From JALOLG01 sp963722415 (GTDB lineage: Bacteria > Actinomycetota > Acidimicrobiia > Acidimicrobiales > Ilumatobacteraceae): a stretch of 64,000 nucleotides of DNA. Position 1 is the first letter of the stretch. Each line of letters starts with the position of its first letter. The DNA lies in the NCBI GenBank assembly GCA_963722415.1, contig CAVRNI010000037.1, forward strand, positions 1 through 64,000. Reading direction: 5' to 3'. The translations under genes and the position numbers were made by a program. Below, in pieces: positions 9,937 to 19,102 of this stretch. The notes beneath the pieces were generated by a model. That model made no database searches, was not told where the DNA came from, and saw only the letters and a program-made list of their open reading frames with translations.

Positions 9937-9952
9937 ATCCGTGAACTCCACG
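9937..9952 (-). promoter_or_regulatory. Short palindromic site, right inverted copy
   Basis: ATCCGTGAACTCCACG is the exact reverse complement of 4021-4036. The two copies bracket the DctP-like, LuxR and beta-propeller genes in opposite orientation, each on the upstream side of an outermost gene. This suits a shared operator for both lipoprotein promoters, or the ends of an inserted segment. Confidence 0.35.
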
Positions 9953-10001
9953 AGTTACCGACGTCTACGGCTGCAGGTGCTGCGCCGTGGCGGCGACTGA
10001 A

Positions 10002-10253
10002 TCAGACAGGGTTGACGTCGACGACCTTGCGGCCTTTGCGCTCGCCGAACTTCACGGAGCCGTCGACGAGCGAGAACAGCGTGTCGTCGCCGCCGATGCC
10101 GACGTTCTTGCCGGGATGCAGCTTGGTGCCGCGCTGGCGCACGATGATCGTGCCGGCGGTGATCTTCGTCCCGTCGAACACCTTCACGCCGAGACGCTGA
10201 GAGTTCGAGTCGCGGCCGTTGCGGGTCGAACCGCCACCCTTGGTCTTCGACAT
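10002..10253 (-). CDS. rpmA: 50S ribosomal protein L27
   Basis: This 83-residue ribosomal protein contacts the peptidyl-transferase centre through its N-terminal tail. The sequence begins MSKTKGGGSTRNGRDSNSQR and contains LGVKVFDGTKITAG, IIVRQRGTKLHPG and the end KGRKVVDVNPV, all standard L27 features. There is no N-terminal extension of the cleaved Firmicutes type. The ATG at 10253 has a GAGGAG Shine-Dalgarno a few bases upstream. It follows rplU by 10 bases, the usual pair. Confidence 0.95.
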   Translation of the reverse strand: MSKTKGGGSTRNGRDSNSQRLGVKVFDGTKITAGTIIVRQRGTKLHPGKNVGIGGDDTLFSLVDGSVKFGERKGRKVVDVNPV

Positions 10254-10263
10254 TGCGGTCTCC

Positions 10264-10575
10264 TCAGCTCGTCGTGATCGAGGTGATCTCGACCACCGTG
10301 TAGTGCTGGCGGTGACCGTAGCGCCGGCGCTGGTTGGACTTCTTCTTGTACGTGAAGCCGTTGATCTTGGGACCCTTGGCGGTGCCGACGATCTTGCCCT
10401 TGACCGACGCCTTCCCGAGCTCGTCGGCGGTGGCGAAGACGTTGTCGCCGTCGACCACCAGGACCGGGGCGAGAGCGATCTCGCTCCCCTCCTCACCGTC
10501 GAGCAGCTCGACACGCACGAGCTGGCCCTCGGCCACCTTCTCCTGCTTGCCACCGGATGCGATCACTGCGTACAT
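10264..10575 (-). CDS. rplU: 50S ribosomal protein L21
   Basis: This 103-residue 23S rRNA-binding protein starts MYAVIASGGKQEKVAEGQ, the normal L21 N-terminus. It continues through ALAPVLVVDGDNVF and a basic C-terminal signature KINGFTYKKKSNQRRRYGHR. An in-frame upstream start at 10614 exists but would add a non-conserved tail, so the ATG at 10575 is chosen. It ends 10 bases before rpmA. The ABC permease gene upstream stops only 13 bases before this start, so co-transcription is possible. Confidence 0.95.
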   Translation of the reverse strand: MYAVIASGGKQEKVAEGQLVRVELLDGEEGSEIALAPVLVVDGDNVFATADELGKASVKGKIVGTAKGPKINGFTYKKKSNQRRRYGHRQHYTVVEITSITTS

Positions 10576-10588
10576 AGCTCGTGGAAGG

Positions 10589-11384
10589 CTACCGCCGGGT
10601 CGCGAGCCCGCCAACCGCCGTCTCTCGACGCAGGACCGACCCGAACGCCCCCGACGCCCCTGACCGGGCGAGCGTCAACAGGGTCGCGGCCACGAACATC
10701 GCGAGCACCACGACGAGGTGATCGGTGCCGTTGCCGAGCCCGAGCCACGGCTCCTGGATCGCCCGCACGACATGGGTCAGCGGGAGCACGGTGCCGATGT
10801 CGTTCATCACCGGCGACATCACCTCGGGCGGCGGTCCGCCACCTGCGAGCAGGAACATCGGCAGGAACAGCAGCAGTCCGACGCCCTGCGCCGCCCGTGC
10901 GTTGGGCAGCAGCGTGCCGAGCAGCACCCCGATGCTGATGAACGCCAGTGAGCCGGCGACGATCCCGATCGCCGTCCGCACCGGATCCTCGAGGCCGGGC
11001 AGCCCGTACGCCACCGCCGCCGTGGCGAGCAGGATGACGGCGCCGATCGCGACGAACACGGCGCCGATCACGAACTGGCTGAGCGGAAACGACCACCGGG
11101 GAAAGCCAGCGGCGTCGAAGCGGCGCAGGACGCCCGCCTCGCGGTACGAGGCGATGTGGACGGGCAGCATGATCAGACCCGACGGCGGCGATCACGACAC
11201 CGAAGTAGGCGGCGATGTAGTAGTCGCTGGGGAGCGCGCCTTCGAACGCCGGATCGTCGTCGTCGAACACGCCGCCCAGCACGAGGACGGTGATCACGGG
11301 GAAGGCGAAGACGAACGCCAGCACGAGCGGCTCGCGCAGCAGGAGCCGCAACTCGGAGGTCAGGAGTCGGCGGGTGACGTTCAC
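10589..11384 (-). CDS. ABC-2 type transporter permease (frameshifted)
   Basis: This is the membrane subunit of an ABC-2 family exporter. The first part (MNVTRRLLTSELRLLLREPL, then a hydrophobic helix VLAFVFAFPVITVLVLGG) is in one frame. After an extra base near 11180 the rest continues from MLPVHIASYREAGVLRRFDA, which holds five hydrophobic segments including QFVIGAVFVAIGAVILLATA. Spliced length is about 265 residues with six membrane segments, right for the family. The start overlaps the ATPase stop by 4 nt (ATGA). The substrate is unknown; the linked DesK-type two-component system suggests response to a membrane-active compound. Confidence 0.8.
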
Positions 11385-12304
11385 GCGGCTGTCCTTCTCG
11401 GGATACCAGGGCCGATCAGTTCGAGCAGGGCGTCTTCGAGCGACGGCTCGTCGACATGAAGGTCGGTCGGCACAGGTCGGCCACGCGCGCGGCTGGCGTC
11501 GACGAGGTGGGCGCCGACGTGCGCCAGCATCCGGCGGTCGCCACGCAGCTCGACACGCTCGCCGGAGAGCCCGACGGAACGCACGCCGCAGATCGAACGG
11601 AGCTCGGCTGCCTCGGCGTGCGGTTCGGTGAACGAGACACCGACGCCCGGCCCGTACTGCTCGACCAACTCCGCCGGCGAGCCGTGGGCGACGAGCCCTC
11701 CGTCACGCATCACGACCACCCGGTCGCAGAGGATCTCGGCTTCGTCGGTGAAGTGCGTGACGAGCACCACGGTCGTTCCGCGGTCGCGGATCCGCCTGAC
11801 GAGGTCCCACACGACCCGTCGCGCGGACGGGTCGAGGCCCTGCGTGAGCTCGTCGAGGAACACGATCTCCGGCTCGTTCACGAGCGCCAGGGCAATGAAC
11901 AACCGTTGGCGCTGACCGCCCGAGAGCGAGCCGAACGACTTCCCCCACAGTCCGTCGAGTCCCCACTCGCCCACCGCATCCCTCGACACGCGCCGGTCGG
12001 CGAACAGCTTGACGGCCTCGCTGACGCGCATCCGCTCGGGCAGGTTCGAGTCCTGCAGTTGGCTCCCGACCCGGGAGGCGAGCGCGCTGCGATCGCGTCG
12101 GGGATCGCGGCCGAGGAGCCGGACCGAGCCGCCATCCGGACGACGGAGCCCTTGCGCGCACTCGACCATCGTCGTCTTGCCGGCGCCGTTGAGTCCGAGG
12201 ATGCCGAAGATCTCGCCTTCGTTGACGGTCAGGTCGACGCCGTCGACGGCGACGACGTCGCCGTACCGCTTGCTGAGTTGCTGCACCTCGAGGATGGGGT
12301 TCAT
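11381..12304 (-). CDS. ABC transporter ATP-binding protein
   Basis: This 307-residue ATPase powers the ABC-2 exporter encoded next. It has Walker A GLNGAGKTT, the Q-loop region SQLQDSNLPERM, signature LSGGQRQR, Walker B EIVFLDE followed by the D-loop TQGLDPSARR, and the H-loop VTHFTDEAE. The C-terminal extension of about 90 residues is typical of CcmA/DrrA-type drug exporters. The start MNPILEVQQLSKRYGD at 12304 is preferred to the in-frame ATG at 12340. It follows the response regulator after 54 bases and overlaps the permease by 4 nt. Confidence 0.9.
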   Translation of the reverse strand: MNPILEVQQLSKRYGDVVAVDGVDLTVNEGEIFGILGLNGAGKTTMVECAQGLRRPDGGSVRLLGRDPRRDRSALASRVGSQLQDSNLPERMRVSEAVKLFADRRVSRDAVGEWGLDGLWGKSFGSLSGGQRQRLFIALALVNEPEIVFLDELTQGLDPSARRVVWDLVRRIRDRGTTVVLVTHFTDEAEILCDRVVVMRDGGLVAHGSPAELVEQYGPGVGVSFTEPHAEAAELRSICGVRSVGLSGERVELRGDRRMLAHVGAHLVDASRARGRPVPTDLHVDEPSLEDALLELIGPGIPRRTAA

Positions 12305-12322
12305 GCCGACGACGGTACGGAA

Positions 12323-12352
12323 GACCCCGCCCGCCGTCATCGGACGGGGGTC
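12323..12352 (-). other. Imperfect GC hairpin between response regulator and ATPase genes
   Basis: GACCCCGCCCG at 12323-12333 can pair with CGGACGGGGGTC at 12341-12352 with one mismatch or bulge and a 7-base loop. It sits in the only real gap of this four-gene run and could lower read-through between the regulator and exporter genes. No T-tract follows. Confidence 0.3.
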
Positions 12353-12358
12353 TAGTGG

Positions 12359-13018
12359 TCAGCTCGGACCAGGGGGTGACGCGATGCCGTGCTGGTAGGC
12401 GTACACGATCGCCCCGGCGCGGTCGCGAACGCCGAGTTTCGAGAAGATCGATCCGACGTGGCTCTTCACCGTGCCGGCGCTGACATGCAGCGCGCCGGCG
12501 ATCTCGGCGTTCGTCGCACCGTCGGCGATCAGCCGCAGCACGTCGTGCTCGCGGTCGGTGAGTTGCCCGGCCCGCTCCTGTTCGCGGGCCTGTGGGAGCA
12601 CGGTGGTGCGGTAGATCGCGAGGACGCGCTGGGTGACCTGCGGATCGAGCCAGGCGGCTCCGCTGGCCACCGTGCGCACCGCCCTGATCAGGTCGGCCGC
12701 GGACGAATCCTTGAGCACGAAGCCGGCCGCGCCGGCGTCGATCGCGCCCCACAGCGTCTCATCGTCGTCGAACGTGGTCAGGATCAAGACCGGCGGTCCG
12801 TCGACGTCGCGGATCCGCCGCGTTGCCTCGATGCCGTTCATGACCCGCATCCGGATGTCCATCAGGACCACGTCGGGTTGCGTTGCCTCGACCGCTTCGA
12901 GCGCCTGCGCACCGTCGGAACATTGGGCGACGATCGTCAGGTCGTCCTCCGAGCCCAGGATGCGCTCGAGACCGGCGCGCACGAGCTCCTGGTCGTCGAC
13001 GAGAACGATGCGGATCAC
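12359..13018 (-). CDS. NarL/DesR-type response regulator
   Basis: This 219-residue regulator has an N-terminal receiver domain: IRIVLVDDQELVRAG with the acidic pair, phospho-acceptor Asp in QPDVVLMDIRM, and the Lys in FVLKDSSAADL. The C-terminal LuxR-type HTH reads LTDREHDVLRLIADGATN and VKSHVGSIFSKLGVRDR. The GTG start at 13018 forms a 4-nt overlap (GTGA) with the stop of the kinase gene, supporting that start over the ATG at 13069. Its likely target is the downstream ABC exporter, as in the LnrJK/LnrLMN arrangement of Bacillus. Confidence 0.9.
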   Translation of the reverse strand: MIRIVLVDDQELVRAGLERILGSEDDLTIVAQCSDGAQALEAVEATQPDVVLMDIRMRVMNGIEATRRIRDVDGPPVLILTTFDDDETLWGAIDAGAAGFVLKDSSAADLIRAVRTVASGAAWLDPQVTQRVLAIYRTTVLPQAREQERAGQLTDREHDVLRLIADGATNAEIAGALHVSAGTVKSHVGSIFSKLGVRDRAGAIVYAYQHGIASPPGPS

Positions 13019-14181
13019 TCGGAGCCGGCGATCTCGTTGAGTGGTGGCAGTTCGGCCGACACCCGCCAACCGTCGCCGACCGGACCGGCGTCGACGGTGC
13101 CACCGACCGATCGAGCTCTCTCACGCATCCCCACCAGCCCGAAGCCACCGGATGTCGCGTGCGCGTGCTGGCCGCCGCCATGGTTGTCGACGCGGATCCG
13201 GCACGCGCCGTGGGCTTCGTCGACGTTGATCGTCACCACCGTGTCGGCCGACGGTGAGTGCTTCGAGACATTGGCCATCGCCTCCTGGACGATTCGGTAG
13301 CCGGCCATCGAACGTGACGCGTCGATCGATCCGATCGGCCCACCGACCTCGGCGCGAACGGAGATGCCGGCCGAGCGGTAGTCGGCGAGCAGCTGATCGA
13401 GATCCTCGAGCGTGGGCGACGGGACGCCGGGGTCGTCCGTCGAACCGAGGCGATCCTCCGTGCCGACGCGGAGCATGCCCACCGTGCGTCGCACCTGGTT
13501 GAGGCTGTCGCGGGCGACCCGCTCGGCGTCGGCGAGCGCGGCGTCGGCCTCGTCCGGGTCTCTTCGCAGGAGATGACGGGCGGCCGTGAGCTGCAGCATC
13601 ACGATCGTCAGCGAGTGCCCGAGCACGTCGTGCACGTCACGCGCGATGCGTTGCCGCTCGTCGAGCGCGGCCTGATCGGCGATCACGGCACGGGCGCTCG
13701 CCAGCTCGTCGCGAGCGAGGCGGAACCGGTAGCCGAGCTCGCCGAACCCCCACCCGAACGCGAATCCCATCATCCAGTACTGCCAGCCCCAGTCGGTGCC
13801 ACGGAAGGCGGCGACGATGGCAGGCAGGGCGACGGCTGTCACTCCGCATACGAACACGATCCGCCGGCGCGGCTCGGTCAGCGCCAGGTGTGACAAGGCC
13901 AGTACCACGAAGAACATCGCGCCTTCGGTTCGAAGCTCCGGCAGGTTCATCGTGGTCGTGGCGACGCAGGCCACTCCGAACGGCGCCCACGCCGGGAACC
14001 GCGGCACGGCGCCGTAGACGAGGTACACGCCGACGGCCGCGATGACGGTGACGACGTCGCGCAGGAAGACCTCGTCGAGGTCGATCAGGCTCATCGCGGC
14101 AACGACGCTTGCCGCGACGGCGCTGACGATGCCCCAGCTCCGCCGCTCGTCGAGCCACGCGTCCGAGCCGCTCGCCATCAC
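13015..14181 (-). CDS. DesK/LiaS-type sensor histidine kinase
   Basis: This is a membrane sensor kinase of about 387 residues. The first 150 residues carry about five hydrophobic segments (for example DVVTVIAAVGVYLVYGAVP and GAMFFVVLALSHLAL) and no large extracellular domain, as in intramembrane-sensing kinases. The HisKA_3 box RQRIARDVHDVLGHSL contains the phospho-accepting His. The ATPase N-box is in YRIVQEAMANVSKHS and the G-box in GGFGLVGMRERARSVGG. It is the first gene of a kinase, regulator, ATPase, permease run with successive overlaps. Confidence 0.9.
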   Translation of the reverse strand: MMASGSDAWLDERRSWGIVSAVAASVVAAMSLIDLDEVFLRDVVTVIAAVGVYLVYGAVPRFPAWAPFGVACVATTTMNLPELRTEGAMFFVVLALSHLALTEPRRRIVFVCGVTAVALPAIVAAFRGTDWGWQYWMMGFAFGWGFGELGYRFRLARDELASARAVIADQAALDERQRIARDVHDVLGHSLTIVMLQLTAARHLLRRDPDEADAALADAERVARDSLNQVRRTVGMLRVGTEDRLGSTDDPGVPSPTLEDLDQLLADYRSAGISVRAEVGGPIGSIDASRSMAGYRIVQEAMANVSKHSPSADTVVTINVDEAHGACRIRVDNHGGGQHAHATSGGFGLVGMRERARSVGGTVDAGPVGDGWRVSAELPPLNEIAGSE

Positions 14182-14281
14182 CCGACCGTACTCAGGGCAA
14201 GAGACCGCGCATCAGCCCAGGGGTGACGCCGGATCAGCCCGCGGACGTACGACCGATCACAAGCCACAACTACCCCGCTGC

Positions 14282-14331
14282 TGAGTCGGCGACCAGACTT
14301 GCCGGTCTCCGACCTGCTCCGAGCCGACTCA
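14282..14331 (-). terminator. Possible hairpin at the 3' end of rng
   Basis: TGAGTCGGC at 14282-14290 and GCCGACTCA at 14323-14331 are exact inverse complements with a 32-base loop. The right arm includes the rng stop codon. A weak hairpin with no T-run; it may mark the end of the rng transcript before the two-component genes. Confidence 0.25.
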
Positions 14332-16304
14332 ATCAAGCAGGGTATGGTCCACCCTCACGCCGCGGCCTTCGCAGTCGGGGCATGTCTCGGAGAACTCGGT
14401 CAGCAGGCCCTCGCCGATGCGCTTGCGGGTCATCTCGACGAGACCGAGGTCGGAGATGTCGAACACCTGGGTCCGGGTCTTGTCGCGCGCCAACGCCGAG
14501 CGGAAGGCGGCGACGACCTTGGCGCGGTTGTCGCGGATCTCCATGTCGATGAAGTCGATCACGATGATGCCGCCGATGTCGCGGAGACGCAGCTGCTTGG
14601 CGATCTCGTCGGCGGCCTCCATGTTGTTGTGGAACACGGTCGCCTCGAGGTTCGACTTGCCGACGTTCTTGCCCGTGTTGACGTCGATCACCGTGAGTGC
14701 CTCGGTGTGCTCGATGATCAGCGAGCCGCCCGACGGCAGCCAGACCTTGCGATCCAGCGCCCGATGCACCTGCTCGTGGACGTGGAAGCGCTCGAACAGC
14801 GGGAGCCCCTCCGCCTCGGCGTCGTAGAACTCGATGCGGTCGGCGAGCTCGGGGTTGAACGCCGTGACGTAGGTGCGCACGTCCTCGAAGAGCCGCCGAT
14901 CGTCGATGGCGACACCGCGGTACTCGGAGTTGAACTCCTCGCGGATCACACGGACCGCGAGCTCCGGCTCGCGGTACAGCAACGCCGGCCGCTGCGTCTT
15001 GGCTGCCTTGGCGGCGATGCCCTCCCACTGGTCGAGCAGGAGCTTCATGTCGGCACGCAGCTCGTCCTCGGTGGCGTGCTCGGCCGCGGTGCGCACGATC
15101 AGGCCGTGCTCGGCGGGCTTGACGCGGTCGAGGATGGCCCGGAGCCGCTTGCGCACGTCGTCGGGCAGTCGCTTGGAGATGCCGTACGTCTTGGAGTTGG
15201 GGATCAACACCACGAACCGTCCCGGCAGCGACACCTCTTGCGTGAGGCGGGCGCCCTTGGCGCCGATCGGGTTCTTGGTGACCTGGCAGATGATGAGCTG
15301 GCGGGCGCGGAGGATGTCCTCGATGCGGCGGTCGTCGGCCCGCTCCTCGATGTCCTCGGCGTCGTACTGGACGTCGCCGCGGTACAGCACCGCGTTCTTG
15401 GGCGTGGCGATGTCGACGAACGCGGCTTCCATGCCGGGCAGCACGTTCTGGACGCGCCCGACGTAGATGTTGCCGTGGATGAGGCTGACGTCGTCGGCCG
15501 GACGACTCACGTAGTGCTCGATCAGGTTGCGGCCCTCGAGCACGCCGACCTGAGTCATGCCCGGTCGTACCTGCACGCACATGAAGAAGCGGCCGATCGG
15601 CTTGCCGTTGCGCTCGCGCCCACGCCGCTGCTCGATCAGGTCCGGATCGGGGTCGAACGTGTCGTGCTTGGTTCTCGCGCCGCGGCGCTTCTTCTTCTGC
15701 TGCTCAGGTGGGCGACGCTCGGGCTGGTCGGCGACGTCTTTGGTCGGGCGCTTCCGACGGCGCGAGGCGGTCCGGCTCGCGGTACCGGTGCCGGGTGCCG
15801 CGGCCCGGCGTCGCGGCGATCCGGTGACGGCGGTGCGGGGCGGGTGTCTCCGATCTGGGGTTTGCGCACCAACGCCTTGTCGGCGGCCTCGACCGACATC
15901 ACTCGGCCCTCGCGCATCGGCTCGGGCAGTTCGTCGGGATGCACGCTGGCAGGAGCCTCGGTCTCGTCGTTCCGGGACACGTCGCCGTCCGGATCCTGCG
16001 ATCGCACGATCGCCGGCGTCGACCCGTCGTTGTCGGTGCGACCGTCGACGTCGTCCGTGAGGTCGTCGTCGCCGTCGTCCCCGTCGTCATCGCTCCCACC
16101 AGACACACCCGGCCCGGTGCCCTTGCGGCGACGCTGACCGCCGCGCGAACCGCGTCGGCGGCGGCGTTGCGCCTCGCCACCGTCGGCCGTCAGCGTCGCA
16201 GGGCCGTCGTCAGCGCCTGCGTGGTCCTCGGTGGAGACCTCCTGGAGTGCGGTGTCCGGCCGCTCCGCGGCGGCGCCACCGGTCTCGGTGTTCGTGTCGT
16301 CCAT
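14329..16304 (-). CDS. rng: Ribonuclease E/G (frameshifted in the N-terminal extension)
   Basis: This endoribonuclease acts in rRNA maturation and mRNA decay. About 240 N-terminal residues are an acidic then Arg-rich, low-complexity extension seen in actinobacterial RNase E/G. The catalytic core begins GRFFMCVQVRPGMTQVGV, with the S1 segment NIYVGRVQNVLPGMEAAF, the DNase-I-like metal site VIDVNTGKNVG and VIDFIDM, and the zinc-link CPDCEGRG near the end. An indel near 15840 separates the extension frame (from 16304) from the core frame; the shifted reading (RRRKRPTKDVADQ) joins smoothly into the core. It is co-directional with the radical SAM pair upstream. Confidence 0.9.
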
Positions 16305-16319
16305 GAGTGCATTCCCTTC

Positions 16320-17048
16320 TCATGCGCCCACCCCGAGGGTGTGCGCCGCCATCGCGGTGGGCAGCGAGAGCACCTCGCGCCGATCGCCGTCGTGGCTGAT
16401 CCATTGGTGTGTTCGTAGCGCTCGCACGTCGAGGGGGTCGACGTCGGCGAACGCGAGAGACGCCAGCTCGGAGGGGCGCAGGGCCCGTCCGACGGTGGCG
16501 AGTTCGGCCACCAGGCGATGCCCGGTGGCGTCGGGGTGCAGATCGAGAACGAGCGGGCGGATGTCGTCGGTTCGACGTTGGCCCTTCCGTTCGCGCTCGA
16601 TCATCAGTTGATCGGCGTCGAGCAACGCGACCGCTGCTCTGATCTCCGCCGGCGTGAGCTCATCGCTCCAGAGCTCCCATGTGCAGGACGTGACGGCCTC
16701 CTGCAGCGACTCGTCGGAGTCCGGGCGCTCGACGACCACGGTGACGTCGATGCCGTCGGGCAGCGCGTCGGTGAGTCGGGCACGGAGGTCGTCGGAGAGT
16801 TGGGCACGGAGCACATCGACTTCTGGCGCCGCACCTTCGCGGAGCTCGACGTCGACGTATTCGGCGATCGACTCGGCGCCGGTCGGGAGCGCCAAGCCGA
16901 AGCTGATCTTGGGACGGGGTGTGTATCCGGCGCTGTGCGCGGTGGGCAACCCGACCTTGCGGAGCGCCCTCTCCCAGATGCGGGCGCCGTCGCGGTGGCT
17001 GACGAAGCGGACCTTGCCGAGCTTGGTGGAGCGGATCCGCAACTTCAT
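16320..17048 (-). CDS. TIGR03936/DUF2344 family radical SAM-associated protein
   Basis: This 242-residue protein starts MKLRIRSTKLGKVRFVSHRD and contains ERALRKVGLPTAHSAGYTPR and PKISFGLALPTG, the signature of the DUF2344 family. In many bacteria the domain is fused to or next to the B12-binding radical SAM protein encoded immediately upstream. The ATG at 17048 overlaps that gene's stop by 4 nt, indicating coupling. The biochemical role is not established; the repeated position beside rng and ribosomal protein genes suggests RNA modification, which is only an inference. Confidence 0.85.
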   Translation of the reverse strand: MKLRIRSTKLGKVRFVSHRDGARIWERALRKVGLPTAHSAGYTPRPKISFGLALPTGAESIAEYVDVELREGAAPEVDVLRAQLSDDLRARLTDALPDGIDVTVVVERPDSDESLQEAVTSCTWELWSDELTPAEIRAAVALLDADQLMIERERKGQRRTDDIRPLVLDLHPDATGHRLVAELATVGRALRPSELASLAFADVDPLDVRALRTHQWISHDGDRREVLSLPTAMAAHTLGVGA

Positions 17049-19024
17049 GACGCAGTTCCCGCCATGGTGAGATCCTGCACCGGACGTGCGACCAGCGCGA
17101 CGGGGACCTCGCCGCCGCGGGAGAGATCCTGACCGGTGCCCTGGCTGCCGCCAGCGGGCGGCACCGTGGAGGCCACGACGTGTTCGATGCCGTACCCGGT
17201 GCACACCCCACAGTCATAGCAGGGGGTCCACCGGCAATCTTCGACCCCACTCCCGGCGAGCGCCGATTGCCAGTCGTCCCACAAGAAGTCGGCGTGCAGT
17301 CCTGCCGTCAAGTGCTGCCACGGGAGGACTTCGTCGAACGTGCGATGGCGGTGGACGTACCAGTCGAGCGACAGGCCTTCGGCTGCCATCGCATCCGTCC
17401 AACGGTCGAGGTCGAACGACTCGCCCCACTCCTGGAACGTGCCGCCCGATCGCCAGACGCGCTCGATCACACGCCCGATGCGTCGGTCGCCCCGGCTGGC
17501 GATGCCCTCGGCGACGGCAGCTCGCGGGTCGTGCCACTTGAGCGTGACACCTCGCGCCTTGTGCAGCGCGGTGCGAACCAGGTTGACCTTGCGACGCAGC
17601 TCGGCTTCGGTGTTCTGCCCGAACCACTGGAACGGTGTGTGCGGCTTGGGCACGAACCCACCGAGGCTCACGGTGACCGACGTCCGGCCGGTGTGACGGC
17701 GGCCGATCGCGGCGCAGTTCTTCGCCAGCTCGGCGATGCCGAGCGTGTCGTCGTCGGTCTCGGTTGGCAGCCCGGTGAGGAAGTACAGCTTCATCCGGTT
17801 CCAGCCCGACGAGAAGGCGGACTCGGCGGCGCCGTAGAGGTCCTCCTCGGTGATCAGCTTGTTGATCACCTGCCGCAGTCGCCACGAGCCGGCCTCCGGC
17901 GCGAACGTGAGTCCGCTGCGCCGGCCACTGCTGACCTCTCCGGCCAATCCCACGGTGAATGCATCGACACGCAGCGACGGCAGGTTGATCGTCGTCGTGC
18001 CGCACGAACCAGGGAGCGCCGCGGCGTCACTGAGTGCGCCATTGACCACCGGCTCGATGTCGGAGTAGTCAGCCGTCGACAGCGAGGTGAGGCTCACTTC
18101 GTCGTACCCGGTGCGCCGCAGCCCCTCGCGGATCATGGTGCGGACCTGCTCCGCCGGCCGCTCGCGGACCGGCCGGGTGATCATCCCCGCCTGGCAGAAG
18201 CGGCACCCGCGTGTGCAGCCGCGGAAGACCTCGACGCTCAGCCGGTCGTGGACGACCTCGGTGAGCGGCACGAGGGACCGCTTCGGGTACGGCCAATCGG
18301 CGAGATCGGCGACCGTGCGCTTGTCGACGGTGGCGGGCACGTCGGGGTAGCGGGGTTCGACCGACACGAGGCGGGCGCCGTCGTATTCGACGTGGTACAT
18401 CGAAGGCACGTAGACGCCGGGCAGTCGGGCGAGCTCGCGCAGCAACGGCTCGCGAGCCGTCCGGCCGGAGGCCTTCCAGTCGCGGACGACCTCGGTGATC
18501 TCACCGACGACCTCTTCCCCGTCACCGAGCACGGCCACATCGACGAAGTCGGCGAGCGGCTCCGGGTTGAACGCGCAGTGCCCACCGACCATGACCAGCG
18601 GATGCTCCGGGCGACGGTCGGCTGTCCGCACCGGGATGCCGGCAAGGTCGATCATGTTCAGCACGTTCGTGTACACCAGCTCGGCCGCCAGGTTGAACGC
18701 GAACACGTCGAACTCGCCGGCGGCACGGTGGGTGTCGACCGAGAACAGGGGCACCCCGTGTTCGCGCAGCAGCGCCTCGAGATCGCGCCACGGCGCGTAC
18801 GTGCGTTCGGCGACGGCGTCGTCGCGTTCGTTGAGGATCTCGTAGAGGATCTGCAGCCCCTGGTTGGGCAAGCCGATCTCGTAGGTGTCGGGGTAGGCGA
18901 GCAGCCACGCCACCCGGTGTTTCTCGTGTCGGGGGGTTGCGGCACCGTCTTCGCACCCGATGTAACGAGCAGGCTTTTGCACCCGCGCCAGGAGCGGTTC
19001 GAGCCGCGCCCAGAGTGAAGACAT
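17045..19024 (-). CDS. TIGR03960 family B12-binding radical SAM protein
   Basis: This 659-residue protein has a cobalamin-binding-like N-terminal half (LLAYPDTYEIGLPNQGLQIL, VMVGGHCAFNPEPLADFVD) followed by a radical SAM barrel. The FeS cluster motif is FRGCTRGCRFCQAGM, the CxxxCxxC pattern. Other segments include LTFAPEAGSWRLRQVINK and GWNRMKLYFLTGLPTETDDD. The C-terminal part carries further cysteines (CRWTPCYDCGVCTGYG). It pairs with the DUF2344 protein through a 4-nt overlap. The reaction is unknown; the family is widespread in actinobacteria and clostridia next to rne/rng and rplU. Confidence 0.9.
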   Translation of the reverse strand: MSSLWARLEPLLARVQKPARYIGCEDGAATPRHEKHRVAWLLAYPDTYEIGLPNQGLQILYEILNERDDAVAERTYAPWRDLEALLREHGVPLFSVDTHRAAGEFDVFAFNLAAELVYTNVLNMIDLAGIPVRTADRRPEHPLVMVGGHCAFNPEPLADFVDVAVLGDGEEVVGEITEVVRDWKASGRTAREPLLRELARLPGVYVPSMYHVEYDGARLVSVEPRYPDVPATVDKRTVADLADWPYPKRSLVPLTEVVHDRLSVEVFRGCTRGCRFCQAGMITRPVRERPAEQVRTMIREGLRRTGYDEVSLTSLSTADYSDIEPVVNGALSDAAALPGSCGTTTINLPSLRVDAFTVGLAGEVSSGRRSGLTFAPEAGSWRLRQVINKLITEEDLYGAAESAFSSGWNRMKLYFLTGLPTETDDDTLGIAELAKNCAAIGRRHTGRTSVTVSLGGFVPKPHTPFQWFGQNTEAELRRKVNLVRTALHKARGVTLKWHDPRAAVAEGIASRGDRRIGRVIERVWRSGGTFQEWGESFDLDRWTDAMAAEGLSLDWYVHRHRTFDEVLPWQHLTAGLHADFLWDDWQSALAGSGVEDCRWTPCYDCGVCTGYGIEHVVASTVPPAGGSQGTGQDLSRGGEVPVALVARPVQDLTMAGTAS

Positions 19025-19102
19025 GTTCCGAACAGTCTACTGGTGCGGGACCCCGCCGTCGTCGGAGCCGGGCGCCCAGGCCCGACACCACAGCAGGGTG
19101 CG

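Noticed and set aside
4020..9952. Insertion sequence or transposon between the 16-bp inverted copies
   Set aside because: No transposase or integrase gene and no target duplications are visible, so I list the repeats only as sites.
14299..16137. A 612-codon open frame on the plus strand
   Set aside because: It is the antisense shadow of rng; the minus strand shows clear RNase E/G motifs, and the plus-strand protein is a Val/Leu/Asp/Gly-rich artefact of high-GC codon bias.
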